Under the pieces are notes generated by a model. It worked only from the letters and a program-made list of their open reading frames with translations, ran no database searches and was not told the DNA's origin. From CAMLJR01 sp964500675 (GTDB lineage: Bacteria; Pseudomonadota; Gammaproteobacteria; Pseudomonadales; CAMLJR01): a stretch of 64,000 nt of DNA. The stretch is from contig CAZCNY010000002.1 of the NCBI GenBank assembly GCA_964500675.1, forward strand, positions 186,001 to 250,000. The letters run 5' to 3'. This document shows positions 7,709 to 16,098 of this stretch, one piece after another (position 1 is the first letter of the stretch; each line of letters begins with the position of its first letter). The position numbers were made by a program, and so were the translations under genes.

Positions 7709-8644
7709 ATGCAAGCGGAATCAGTAAGCGTAATGCCGCAAGCACCAATGTCTGCAACGGAGCAGATGCCATCGCCGATTGGAGAGCAGGTGCCGACACC
7801 GACGCAGAAAAGCGCCGCGGTATCGAAGATTTCCGCAGCGAATTCGCCATCTTTTTTGTATCGCGCGCTGGAGCGCTGGCCGCGTTGGGTGACGCGGTTG
7901 GCATCGGTGCTTTTGGCTTTGCTGCTGTGGGGATGGGCGGTCGAAGCACAATGGAATTTCATCATCAATTTTCAAAACGTGCCGACCCCGTTGACAGTTG
8001 CGCACGAATTCGCGACGCAATTGCAGAGCAGTGTTTTCTACACGCATATCGGTGTCAGCATCAGGCGCATCTTCATTGCGTATTCACTGGCTGCGGTGGT
8101 GGGGATCAGCGTCGGCATTCTGATGGGCTGCTTCAAGGTCGCCGAAGATATTGTGGCGCCGCACATCGAAATTTTGCGACCGATTCCGGCGGTGGCGTGG
8201 ATTCCGCTGGCGATTTTGATGATGCCGACCGAGGAGTCGAGCATCATTTTCATCACGTTTCTGGGCGCGCTGTTTCCGATCATTATCAATACCGTGCACG
8301 GCGTCGAGCATACACCGATGGTGCTGCTGCGCGCGGCGCGTTCGCTCGGCGCCGGGCGCGGAGCGATCATGCGGCACGTGGTGTTGCCGTGCGCGTTGCC
8401 GAATATCGCGACGGGCCTCGCCGTCGGCATGGGCGTGTCGTGGTTCTCGCTGCTGGCCGGCGAAATTATCAGCGGTCAATACGGCATCGGTTATTTCACC
8501 TGGTCCGCTTACACGCTGGTCGCCTATCCGCAAATCATTGTTGGCATGCTGGTGATCGGCGGTCTTGGCGCCTTATCGACAGCGTTAGTTCGATTGTTGA
8601 CGCGGCCGTTCCTGCGCTGGCAAGGCGAGCAGGGTGTGAAGTAA
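7709..8644 (+). CDS. ABC transporter permease (SsuC/TauC/NrtB family)
   Basis: Inner-membrane permease of the importer, about 311 aa. After a Pro/Ser-rich cytoplasmic N-terminus of about 40 residues, six or so hydrophobic segments follow. The EAA-type loop that contacts the ATPase is visible as LLRAARSLGAGRGAIMRHVVLPCALPNIATG. The ATG at 7709 is preferred over 7664 because GAGGAGA lies eight bases before it. It is flanked by the binding protein and, after 4 bp, by a membrane protein gene. Confidence 0.88.
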   Translation: MQAESVSVMPQAPMSATEQMPSPIGEQVPTPTQKSAAVSKISAANSPSFLYRALERWPRWVTRLASVLLALLLWGWAVEAQWNFIINFQNVPTPLTVAHEFATQLQSSVFYTHIGVSIRRIFIAYSLAAVVGISVGILMGCFKVAEDIVAPHIEILRPIPAVAWIPLAILMMPTEESSIIFITFLGALFPIIINTVHGVEHTPMVLLRAARSLGAGRGAIMRHVVLPCALPNIATGLAVGMGVSWFSLLAGEIISGQYGIGYFTWSAYTLVAYPQIIVGMLVIGGLGALSTALVRLLTRPFLRWQGEQGVK

Positions 8645-8648
8645 AGCC

Positions 8649-9332
8649 ATGATGGGCACGGTTATCGCCACGGTAAAACAGCATCGCAAATTGTGGTGGG
8701 CGCTGACGGGCGCAAGTTTTGCTCTGTATTACGTCGTGTTGCTGGTTGCATTGATCGTGCGTTTCGGCGCGTTACCGAATTATGTCGTGGTGTACGAGCT
8801 CGGCCATAACTATGCGCAAATACTTCGCCATACGCCGGCGTTATCCGATGCATTGCAAATCATGACGGACGAACCCTGGCTCGAAATCGGTTATCGCGAC
8901 GCGGCTTATTTCAACATCGCCGAGTGGAGCTTCATGCTGATGCCATTGCATGTGTTAGCGACAATCATAGCGGCGTGCTTGCTAGCGACTGCGTGGGTGT
9001 TGGCGGTCGCGTTGCCGCCGCAATGTCGCAGCAGATCGTATCGTTCGTATCTGTCGGCGGCCGGGGCAGGAGCCGGTTTGCTTGGCGTCGCCAATGCCAC
9101 GCTGACGTGGGTGGTGTGTTGTGCGACACCGTCGTGGGTGGTGCTGTTATCGATGCTCGGAATCAGCACTGGCATCGCGCAGTTTGTCGAGCCGCTGGGG
9201 CCCGGTCTTATCGCAGCGGGATTTCTATTGTGCGTCGGCGCCATAGCTTTCGAGACTTGGGCCATCGAGCGTGCGCGGGATTTATCGAGTCAAATGCATT
9301 TGCTGCGAGTTGGCAGCGGGGAGTCAGCATGA
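8649..9332 (+). CDS. Multi-pass membrane protein with a Cys-Cys motif
   Basis: Unrecognised 227-aa inner-membrane protein with about five hydrophobic segments (around 19-40, 92-121, 135-155, 160-185, 187-202). A conspicuous WVVCCATPSWVVLL motif (Cys157-Cys158) sits at the edge of a membrane segment. Further cysteines are at about 110, 126 and 195. It is not a normal importer component. Being placed between permease and ATPase genes, with an ATGA overlap to the latter, makes it an integral part of the operon. Given the SCO protein downstream, metal or electron handling is a reasonable guess, no more. Confidence 0.6.
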   Translation: MMGTVIATVKQHRKLWWALTGASFALYYVVLLVALIVRFGALPNYVVVYELGHNYAQILRHTPALSDALQIMTDEPWLEIGYRDAAYFNIAEWSFMLMPLHVLATIIAACLLATAWVLAVALPPQCRSRSYRSYLSAAGAGAGLLGVANATLTWVVCCATPSWVVLLSMLGISTGIAQFVEPLGPGLIAAGFLLCVGAIAFETWAIERARDLSSQMHLLRVGSGESA

Positions 9333-10210
9333 GTGCGAGTACGGCAAAAAAAAATGACGATCATACGGTGTTGCCTTATCACAAAATCGGTGTGAAAAAT
9401 TTACGTCATACAGCGGGTAAAGGCCGTGTCAGCGCCAAGGATGTCGAGATCGCGTTTCCATTTCGCAACGGCACTAATACCGCTTGTACCGACGTCAATT
9501 TCGATGTCGCGCCCGGTGAATTCGTGTGTCTGCTCGGTCCGTCGGGTTGCGGCAAATCGACATTGCTGAATGCGGTTGCAGGCTTCGTTAAACCGACCGC
9601 AGGCACGCTGACTCTCGATGGCGGGGCGATCGAAAAGCCGAGCTCCGATCGCGGCATGGTGTTTCAGCAGCATTCATTATTTCCGTGGAAAACCGTGCTG
9701 GAAAATATCGCCTTCGGTCCGCTGATGGCAGGTGTCGGCGCAGCATCGGCGGAAAGCATCGCGCGCACTTTCTTAGGTTTGGTTGGTTTGTCAGTTTACG
9801 CCGATCGATTTCCGAATACGTTGTCGGGGGGGATGCAACAGCGCGTCGGCATTGCGCGCGCGCTCGCGAATTATCCATCGGTGTTGTTGATGGATGAGCC
9901 GTTCGGTGCACTCGATGCGCAGACGCGCACGATGATGCAGGAGAATTTGCTCGATATCTGGAGCGAATTCAAAAACACGGTGCTGTTCGTGACGCACGAT
10001 ATCGATGAAGCGGTGTATCTGAGCGATCGCATCATCGTCATGAGCGCGAGCCCCGGCCGCATCATCGCCGATATCGCCGTCAAATTGTCGCGTCCGCGAC
10101 CGCTAGATATTTACAGCGATCCGCATTTCATCGAAGTGAAAAAGCGTTGTCACGAATTAATTCGCCACGAAACGCTACGCGCGTTCGAGTTGCAAAAGGC
10201 GGCGCACTGA
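9329..10210 (+). CDS. ABC transporter ATP-binding protein (SsuB/TauB/NrtD family)
   Basis: Cytoplasmic ATPase of the importer, 293 aa. Walker A GPSGCGKST, Q-loop MVFQQHSLFPW, signature LSGGMQQRVGIARAL, Walker B VLLMDEPFGALD and switch His in VTHDIDEA are all intact. The ATG at 9329 overlaps the previous stop by ATGA, indicating translational coupling. A roughly 40-residue N-terminal extension precedes the nucleotide-binding domain. The open frame continues upstream to 8924, but that part is shadow coding of the membrane protein. Confidence 0.93.
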   Translation: MSASTAKKNDDHTVLPYHKIGVKNLRHTAGKGRVSAKDVEIAFPFRNGTNTACTDVNFDVAPGEFVCLLGPSGCGKSTLLNAVAGFVKPTAGTLTLDGGAIEKPSSDRGMVFQQHSLFPWKTVLENIAFGPLMAGVGAASAESIARTFLGLVGLSVYADRFPNTLSGGMQQRVGIARALANYPSVLLMDEPFGALDAQTRTMMQENLLDIWSEFKNTVLFVTHDIDEAVYLSDRIIVMSASPGRIIADIAVKLSRPRPLDIYSDPHFIEVKKRCHELIRHETLRAFELQKAAH

Positions 10211-10211
10211 A

Positions 10212-10889
10212 ATGGCGGAGCTGCTGCACTCGTCGCCGTCGATCGCGCGCGCGCAACGCAACTGGAAGCTGCTCGGCTTAGCGACAGTGTTAGTTATGTT
10301 GGCGGCGGTGGCCGGTTTGCTGCTGTTGCGGCGCACCGACTCGGCCATGCCCGCAATTGCCGGCGACATGCTTGCGCAGCCGCTGCGCGTCGCCCGCTTT
10401 CAATTGACGACCGATCTCGGCAAACCGTTTACCGATGCAGATTTGATGCGGCGCTGGACATTGTTGCAGTTCGGGTTCAGCAGTTGCCCGGGCATCTGTC
10501 CGATCAACCTGGCGGTAATGTCGCAGCTCGCGCATAAATTGCACGAACGTTTAGCGCTCGCGTTGCAGCCGCAACTTGTATTTATCAGTGTCGATCCTGG
10601 GCGCGATACACCGACACGGTTGCGTGCGTTTGCCGGCGGCATCGATCGGCAAATTATTGCTGCGACAGGTGCGAGCGATCAATTGCACGCGCTCGAACAG
10701 AGTCTCGCAACGATGCATAGCTATGGCAGCGCCGACGCGAACGGATTTTATATGGTCAATCACAGCGCTTCGATTTATTTGATCGATCCGCACGGCCGCT
10801 GGGTGGCGACACTGCAACCGCCGTTTCATCTCGGCACGTTGCCGAGAGATTACGAAGCGGTGGTGAGTTATGCGGCGCAGCACGATTAA
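10212..10889 (+). CDS. SCO1/SenC-family copper/redox protein
   Basis: Membrane-anchored thioredoxin-fold protein, 225 aa. One N-terminal transmembrane helix spans about residues 20-40. The copper-binding CPGIC (Cys92, Cys96) and the conserved histidine in MVNHSASIYLIDP (His184) are present, as is VDPGRDTP. SCO proteins deliver copper to the CuA site of cytochrome oxidase or act as thiol-disulfide reductases. Here it is in an importer operon, one base after the ATPase and overlapping the cytochrome c gene by 20 bp, not beside oxidase genes. Confidence 0.88.
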   Translation: MAELLHSSPSIARAQRNWKLLGLATVLVMLAAVAGLLLLRRTDSAMPAIAGDMLAQPLRVARFQLTTDLGKPFTDADLMRRWTLLQFGFSSCPGICPINLAVMSQLAHKLHERLALALQPQLVFISVDPGRDTPTRLRAFAGGIDRQIIAATGASDQLHALEQSLATMHSYGSADANGFYMVNHSASIYLIDPHGRWVATLQPPFHLGTLPRDYEAVVSYAAQHD

Positions 10890-11517
10890 CGCGGTGCTGA
10901 CAATGGGGCTGTCGCTCTCGGTCGGCGCCGCGCGAGCCGACTCGATTGACATCGGTGGACAGCAGCCATGGGAGACCTGCGGCTTCTGCCACAGCATCGA
11001 CGGTATTAGTCGCTCGCCGCGATTTCCGCATCTCGCGGGGCAGCAGCGCGATTATTTGATCGCGCAATTGCACGCATTTCGCAATGGTACGCGCGCGAAC
11101 GATGACGATGTCATGCATGCGATCGCGCGCGGTCTGAGCGAAAGCGAGATCGCTGTGGTGGCGGATTATTTCAGCGCGCTGTCGCTGCCGGTGGCACCGA
11201 CAGCGAAAGACGCGGCGGCGATAGCAGTTTTTGCGAACGGCGATGCGCAGCGTGCGATACCGGCATGTTCCGCTTGTCACGGGAATAAAGCGGAGGGGCG
11301 GGGGATCGTGCCGCGTCTGGCTGGCCAGCAGTTGGCTTATCTCGGAAAGCAATTGGATGATTTTGCCGAGGGTCGGCGCCAGGGGAATTTCGATCATGCG
11401 TTCGTGCGGTTCCTCAGCGCATCGCAGCGCCGCGTGCTGGCCGCTTATGTCAGCGGTTTGTCTGCGAAAACAGCCGCCGCGGCCAGGATTGCGGGTAGTG
11501 CTGAACCGAAAAATTAA
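10870..11517 (+). CDS. Di-haem cytochrome c (cytochrome c4-like)
   Basis: Periplasmic electron carrier, 215 aa, with a signal peptide ending near ARA-D (residue 23). Two haem c sites CGFCH (37-41) and CSACH (133-137) are each followed by a P-x-LAGQQ motif, the two-domain layout of cytochrome c4. The first domain keeps the distal Met (DDVMHAIA). In the second the equivalent position is not Met and only a neighbouring His (FDHAF) could ligate, so the haems may differ in coordination. Last gene of the importer operon. Confidence 0.88.
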   Translation: MRRSTINAVLTMGLSLSVGAARADSIDIGGQQPWETCGFCHSIDGISRSPRFPHLAGQQRDYLIAQLHAFRNGTRANDDDVMHAIARGLSESEIAVVADYFSALSLPVAPTAKDAAAIAVFANGDAQRAIPACSACHGNKAEGRGIVPRLAGQQLAYLGKQLDDFAEGRRQGNFDHAFVRFLSASQRRVLAAYVSGLSAKTAAAARIAGSAEPKN

Positions 11518-11567
11518 CGTATTCAAAAATTATCTTAATGGTTGTGGAAATTATTAAAAGTACCGTA

Positions 11568-11604
11568 TTTACAGGTGTTTTAACTAGTCATAACATGTTA
11601 TGAC
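11568..11604 (+). promoter_or_regulatory. GntR gene promoter with overlapping palindromic operator
   Basis: TTTACA at 11568-11573 and TAACAT at 11591-11596 are 17 bp apart. A perfect 18-bp palindrome GTCATAACATGTTATGAC at 11587-11604 covers the -10 box. This is the arrangement expected for negative autoregulation by the GntR protein encoded immediately downstream. Confidence 0.7.
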
Positions 11605-11625
11605 AAGATGCAAAAAGGCAAGCTA

Positions 11626-12390
11626 ATGAATCCAGTGAGTAACAATTCAATGTCGCCGCAACCGCTCTATGTACAGATCAAGGAAAGCCTTAAGCAGCGC
11701 ATCTTTGAGGGCGAATACGGTCCGCACGAACGGCTGCCTTCAGAGAACACGCTGATGAATACCTTCGGCGTCAGCCGCATCACGGTGCGGCAGGCGCTGC
11801 GCGATTTGATCGCCGAAGGACTCGTGTTCAGCGCACAGGGTAAAGGCACTTTCGTCAGTAAAGCCAAAGCTGTGCAAGACGTACACCGCCTCGAAGGTTT
11901 CGGCGAGGCAATGACGGCGAAAGGTTACGACACCTCGGCGCGATTGATCAGCATGCGCGAAACAAGGCCGCCACTCGATGTGCGCGAAGCACTGAAACTC
12001 GGCCGCGCCGTTGACATCGTCGAACTCAAACGCGTGCGCTATCTGAATCGCGAACCCGTATCGGTGGATACCTCGTTTTTTCCGCTTGCGATAGGTCGCC
12101 GTCTCGTCGGCCGCGATCTCACCGGCGATATTTTTCCGATGTTGGAAAACCAGCTGAGCATTCCACTTGGGGCCGCAGATATTCGTCTAGAAGCGCGCCC
12201 CGCTGACACCGATATTGCCGCGCTGCTCAACATCGAGCCGGGCAGCCCGATCATGTGGGTGACTCGCCTTACGCACAACAGCGCCGGCGAACCCATCGAT
12301 TTCGAATATCTCGCGTTTCGCGGCGATTCCTACCAATACCACTTCAAGATCGAACGGCAACACACGATCGAACCGAAACACCGGATTTAA
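11626..12390 (+). CDS. GntR-family transcriptional regulator (HutC/UTRA subfamily)
   Basis: An N-terminal winged helix-turn-helix (residues about 10-75, PSENTLMNTFGVSRITVRQAL) is followed by a UTRA effector-binding domain (about 90-245, with the typical PLD-ALKLG, VELKRVRYLNREPVSVDTSFFP and RLTHNSAGEPIDFEYL segments). UTRA regulators usually repress until a pathway metabolite binds. The ATG at 11626 is preferred to 11608, since a start at 11608 would place its ribosome binding site inside the palindrome. It sits between the importer operon and the flavoprotein operon and probably controls one or both. Confidence 0.9.
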   Translation: MNPVSNNSMSPQPLYVQIKESLKQRIFEGEYGPHERLPSENTLMNTFGVSRITVRQALRDLIAEGLVFSAQGKGTFVSKAKAVQDVHRLEGFGEAMTAKGYDTSARLISMRETRPPLDVREALKLGRAVDIVELKRVRYLNREPVSVDTSFFPLAIGRRLVGRDLTGDIFPMLENQLSIPLGAADIRLEARPADTDIAALLNIEPGSPIMWVTRLTHNSAGEPIDFEYLAFRGDSYQYHFKIERQHTIEPKHRI

Positions 12391-12413
12391 CTGCAGAAAG
12401 AGGAGCCAGGTGT

Positions 12414-14153
12414 ATGAATATTCCAGACGATGTGGCGGTAACCGACGTCGACATACTGGTCATCGGCGGCGGCACCGCGGGTCCGATGGCCGCGGTAACG
12501 GCGAAAGAACGCAATCCCGAACTGAGTGTGATGCTGCTGGAGAAAGCCAATGTAAAACGCAGCGGCGCCATCAGTATGGGCATGGACGGACTCAACAACG
12601 CAGTGGTGCCGGGCCATTCGACGCCCGAGCAGTACGTCAAAGAAATCACGATCGCGAACGACGGCATCGTCGATCAAAAAGGCGTGATGGCGTATGCGCA
12701 GCGCAGTTTCGCGATGATTCAAAAGCTCGATAACTGGGGCGTGTATTTCCAGAAAGATCAGACCGGCGATTACGACATGAAAAAAGTGCATCACCTAGGC
12801 ACCTACGTATTGCCGATGCCGGAAGGTCATAACGTCAAAAAGATTTTGTATCGCCGTCTGCGCCGGCATCGCGTCATCGTCGAAAACCGTTTTCAGGCGA
12901 CGCGTTTGCTCAAAGATAAACACGGCATCGTCAGTGGCTGCGTAGCACTCAGCACGCGCGATGCGAGTGTCATCGTCATTCGTGCCAAAGCAGTCATTAT
13001 TTGCACGGGCGCAGCTGGCCGCATTGGTCTGCCCGCGTCGGGTTATTTGTTCGGCACCTACGAAAATCCCGCCAATTGCGGCGACGGTCACGCCATGGCA
13101 TATCACGCCGGCGCCGAGCTGCGCGGTCTCGAGTGTTATCAGATCAATCCACTGCTCAAGGATTACAACGGTCCCGCTTGCGCCTATGTCACGGGTCCGC
13201 TCGGCGGCTATACCGCCAACGCGCACGGTCAGCGCTTTATCGAATGCGATTACTGGAGCGGGCAGATGATGCTTGAGTTCTATCGCGAACTCGAAGGCGG
13301 CGACGGTCCTGTATTTCTCAAACTCGATCACCTCGCCGAAGAAACCATTCAGGAAATCGAGCACGTGCTGCACAGCAACGAGCGTCCGAGCCGCGGTCGC
13401 TTTCACGACGGTCGCGGCAACGATTACCGGCAGCGCATGGTGGAAATGCACATTTCCGAAATCGGTTTTTGCAGCGGTCATTCGGCCTCGGGCGTGTGGG
13501 TCAACGAGCGCGGCGAAACGTCGCTGCCGGGTTTATACGGCGCCGGCGATATGGCGTCGATTCCGCACAGCTACATGCTAGGTGCATTCGTGTACGGGCA
13601 GATCTGCGGTGAAAACGCCGCCGATTTTGCGTGCACGCGCGAACTGCCCGAACTCGACGGTGAATTCATCGCGCGCGAACGCGATCGCCTGCTTGCGCCG
13701 CTGCGCCGCAGCGATGGTATTCCACCGAGTCAGATGGAATACAAAATTCGCCGGCTCGTGAACGATTATCTGCAGCCGCCGAAAGTCACGCGAAAAATGG
13801 AAATCGGTCTCGAGCGCTTCCGCGAAATTCGCGCCGATCTGCAATATCTCTATGCGCAGGACGCGCATGAATTATTGCGCGCGAGCGAGACCGAACAAAT
13901 TCTCGACTGCGCCATCATGGCTGCGAGCGCATCGCTTGCACGCACCGAAAGCCGCTGGGGTCTGTATCACTACCGCGTCGATTATCCCGAGCGCAACGAC
14001 AGTGAATGGTTTTGCCATCAGCATTTGATCAAGGGCGAAGACGGCGAACCGCGTTGTTTCAAACGCACGGTCGAGGAATACATCGTGCCGCTCGATGACG
14101 ATGAAAAAGATGCCTACTCGCGGTTGCGCGTGCAAAAGGTTGCCAACGCCTGA
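12414..14153 (+). CDS. AprA-like FAD-dependent oxidoreductase (fumarate reductase/APS reductase superfamily)
   Basis: Flavoprotein of 579 aa. The N-terminal dinucleotide-binding motif is VIGGGTAGPMAA (16-27), followed by an LLEKANVKRSGAISMGMDG block (41-59), a GHSASGVWVN stretch near 355 and a GLYGAGDM FAD motif near 374. These features match the alpha subunit of adenylylsulfate reductase and relatives better than succinate dehydrogenase; no membrane anchor genes are present. The small eight-Cys ferredoxin next door is the counterpart of AprB. No ATP sulfurylase or Qmo genes are in view, so dissimilatory sulfate metabolism is not implied and the substrate is open. AGGAG at 12401-12405 supports this start. 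Confidence 0.82.
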   Translation: MNIPDDVAVTDVDILVIGGGTAGPMAAVTAKERNPELSVMLLEKANVKRSGAISMGMDGLNNAVVPGHSTPEQYVKEITIANDGIVDQKGVMAYAQRSFAMIQKLDNWGVYFQKDQTGDYDMKKVHHLGTYVLPMPEGHNVKKILYRRLRRHRVIVENRFQATRLLKDKHGIVSGCVALSTRDASVIVIRAKAVIICTGAAGRIGLPASGYLFGTYENPANCGDGHAMAYHAGAELRGLECYQINPLLKDYNGPACAYVTGPLGGYTANAHGQRFIECDYWSGQMMLEFYRELEGGDGPVFLKLDHLAEETIQEIEHVLHSNERPSRGRFHDGRGNDYRQRMVEMHISEIGFCSGHSASGVWVNERGETSLPGLYGAGDMASIPHSYMLGAFVYGQICGENAADFACTRELPELDGEFIARERDRLLAPLRRSDGIPPSQMEYKIRRLVNDYLQPPKVTRKMEIGLERFREIRADLQYLYAQDAHELLRASETEQILDCAIMAASASLARTESRWGLYHYRVDYPERNDSEWFCHQHLIKGEDGEPRCFKRTVEEYIVPLDDDEKDAYSRLRVQKVANA

Positions 14154-14197
14154 CGGTATCGAACGTAGCTCAGCGTTTTACGAATCGGAGAATCGCT

Positions 14198-14431
14198 ATG
14201 CCAGTTGCCATTCAATACACCAACGTACCCGTGGTCATCGACGATGACAAATGTATCGCCGACAAGGGTTGCCGCACCTGCATCGATGTGTGTCCGCTCG
14301 ATGTGCTCTGGATCAACGAGAAAACCGGCAAAGCGCATATGAAATACGACGAATGCTGGTACTGCATGCCGTGCGAAGTGGACTGCCCGACCAACGCGGT
14401 GAAAGTCAATATTCCGTATCTATTGCGCTAA
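14198..14431 (+). CDS. AprB-like 2[4Fe-4S] ferredoxin
   Basis: 77-aa ferredoxin with eight cysteines: 19, 25, 28, 32 (C-x5-C-x2-C-x3-CP) and 53, 56, 59, 63 (C-x2-C-x2-C-x3-CP). The second motif, ECWYCMPCEVDCP, resembles the AprB signature. It is shorter than AprB, lacking the C-terminal tail that wraps AprA. It lies 44 bp after the flavoprotein gene and presumably carries electrons to or from its FAD. Confidence 0.88.
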   Translation: MPVAIQYTNVPVVIDDDKCIADKGCRTCIDVCPLDVLWINEKTGKAHMKYDECWYCMPCEVDCPTNAVKVNIPYLLR

Positions 14432-14460
14432 CGCCAGTGTCATGGCGCGAGGAAATCGTT

Positions 14461-15423
14461 ATGAATAAATATGATGATCCGGTTCTCGACGAACTCGCGG
14501 CGCGTTTGGCAAGCGCCGATGCGGGTATTCGCCGCGTAGCAGCGATGGACCTGATCGATGTTGCCGATCCGCGCGCAGTCGATCTAATGCTGCTTGCGCT
14601 CAAGGATCCCGATGCATCGGTGCGTCAGGAAGCGGCGAAGGTGATCGATGAGTTCGATGCTGCCGATATAGCGGAAGCGTTAGTCGAAGCGTTGACCGCC
14701 GCCGACGAAAATGTGCGCAACGCTGCCGCGCATGCGCTTGCCGATTTAAAGGATGCCGATGTTGCGCCGGCACTGCTAGAAGCGTTGCGCAGCAATCCCG
14801 GCGATGCGTTTGTGGTGTCGAGTATTTTGCGCGCGCTCAAACCGCTCACTGTGCCCGCCGCAAAACCGGTGGCGTTGCAAATGCTCGCGCACAGCGACGC
14901 GCTGGTACGGCGCGAAGCGGTGAGTGTGCTCGGCTATCTGCGTGAGCGGGACACGTTGCCCGCGATCATTCAAATTGCGCAGAACGATAGCGACGATGAA
15001 GTGCGTCGCGTCGCGGTCGGCGCATTGCGATTCGGCGTCGATGGCATCGTCGCGCAACCGCTGATCGGCGCGTTGAACGACGCGCACTGGCAGGTGCGCA
15101 TCGAAGCCGCCACCGCCTTGGGCCGCCTCGATATTCAAGTTGCGATTCCCGCTTTGATCGATGCCGCCGGCGATGCGGTGTGGCAAGTGCGCGAGAAAGC
15201 GGCGGAAGCGCTCGGCAAATTGCGCGCCGTCAAAGCGATTCCCGCGCTCGGCATCTGTGTCGGCAGCGAGATGGGGAATTTGCGCAAAGCAGCCGTCGCG
15301 GCGATGGGCGAAATCGGCGACGCCGCCGCGCGCCCCTATCTCGATCTCGCCGTCAACGACCCCGATCCCGATGTGCGTAAATTGGCGCGCTGGGCGTTGG
15401 GCCAATTGAAAATAGCCGTTTAA
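14461..15423 (+). CDS. HEAT-repeat protein
   Basis: 320-aa protein made almost entirely of about nine 31-residue HEAT/PBS-lyase-like units, recognisable by repeated D-x-VRxxAAxALG patterns (for example WQVRIEAATALGRL and WQVREKAAEALGKL). No signal peptide, so cytoplasmic. Such repeats form a curved scaffold for protein binding, and related repeats also occur in cofactor lyases. In this position, between two ferredoxin genes, it may be an assembly factor or scaffold for the oxidoreductase. The ATG at 14461 is chosen; the open frame upstream overlaps the ferredoxin gene. Confidence 0.8.
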   Translation: MNKYDDPVLDELAARLASADAGIRRVAAMDLIDVADPRAVDLMLLALKDPDASVRQEAAKVIDEFDAADIAEALVEALTAADENVRNAAAHALADLKDADVAPALLEALRSNPGDAFVVSSILRALKPLTVPAAKPVALQMLAHSDALVRREAVSVLGYLRERDTLPAIIQIAQNDSDDEVRRVAVGALRFGVDGIVAQPLIGALNDAHWQVRIEAATALGRLDIQVAIPALIDAAGDAVWQVREKAAEALGKLRAVKAIPALGICVGSEMGNLRKAAVAAMGEIGDAAARPYLDLAVNDPDPDVRKLARWALGQLKIAV

Positions 15424-15454
15424 TCCCAGGTTAACCATCGCGGAGATATCGAAC

Positions 15455-15778
15455 ATGACATTCGTGGTGACCGACAACTGTATTCGCTGCAAATACACCG
15501 ATTGCGTCGACGTCTGCCCCGTCGACTGTTTCCACGAAGGCGAGCACATGCTCGTCATCGATCCCGAAGTCTGCATCGACTGCGCATTGTGTGTGCCCGA
15601 GTGCCCGATCGATGCCATTGCATCCGATAAAGAATTACCCGAGAAATATGTTCACTTCATCGAACTCAATGCGCGTTTGGCGCGCGAATGGCCGGTACTC
15701 GATCACACAAAAGAACATTCGGGCGATGCGGACGAGTGGGCCGATCGCGAAAATAAATTGGCTTCGATAGCGGTGTGA
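15455..15778 (+). CDS. fdxA: 7Fe ferredoxin, FdxA type
   Basis: 107-aa ferredoxin with cysteines at 9, 12, 17, 21, 25, 40, 43, 46 and 50. That spacing is the one known from [3Fe-4S][4Fe-4S] ferredoxins of the Azotobacter FdI type, including the extra Cys at 12. The charged C-terminal extension after residue 60 is also typical. It provides a second, lower-potential carrier in the flavoprotein operon and is a plausible partner of the ferredoxin-NADP reductase downstream. Confidence 0.88.
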   Translation: MTFVVTDNCIRCKYTDCVDVCPVDCFHEGEHMLVIDPEVCIDCALCVPECPIDAIASDKELPEKYVHFIELNARLAREWPVLDHTKEHSGDADEWADRENKLASIAV

Positions 15779-15780
15779 TC

Positions 15781-16098
15781 ATGACTGCGATGATTCCCGT
15801 TTCCATCACCGTTCTCGCCGCGCGTCATGAGCTCGAAATGCTGTGGCCCGACGGCGAGATCACAGCGATTCCGTTTGCGACGATTCGCCAATTCTGCGCG
15901 TGTGCGTGGTGTCGCCGCGCGCAGCGTATCGGCAAAGAGCCGTTGATAACGGAAATACAAGTGGCGGGTGTCAACGCGGTGGGCACATCGGGTTTGCAAT
16001 TCGTTTTCAGCGACGGGCACGACAAGGGTTTTTACAACTGGGTGTATTTGCGCGCGATCGCCAACGGCACGGTACGGGAGCATTTCGATGATCATTGA
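15781..16098 (+). CDS. DUF971 protein
   Basis: About 105 aa, matching the DUF971 / gamma-butyrobetaine-hydroxylase N-terminal-like domain: ELEMLWPDGEITAIPFATIRQFCACAWCRRA, then a conserved GLQFVFSDGHDKGFYNW-YLR end. The CACAWC cluster could bind zinc or iron. The biochemical role of this family is not established. A GTG at 15775 overlapping the fdxA stop is the alternative start. The 3' end overlaps the exporter gene by 11 bp. Confidence 0.8.
   Translation: MTAMIPVSITVLAARHELEMLWPDGEITAIPFATIRQFCACAWCRRAQRIGKEPLITEIQVAGVNAVGTSGLQFVFSDGHDKGFYNWVYLRAIANGTVREHFDDH

Noticed and set aside
12255..12413. Upstream extension of the AprA-like frame
   Set aside because: It overlaps the GntR coding sequence; a good ribosome binding site precedes the ATG at 12414.
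12414..14431. Dissimilatory sulfate reduction or sulfur oxidation (true AprAB)
   Set aside because: No sat, qmoABC, aprM or dsr genes nearby, and the ferredoxin lacks the AprB tail; kept only as AprAB-like.
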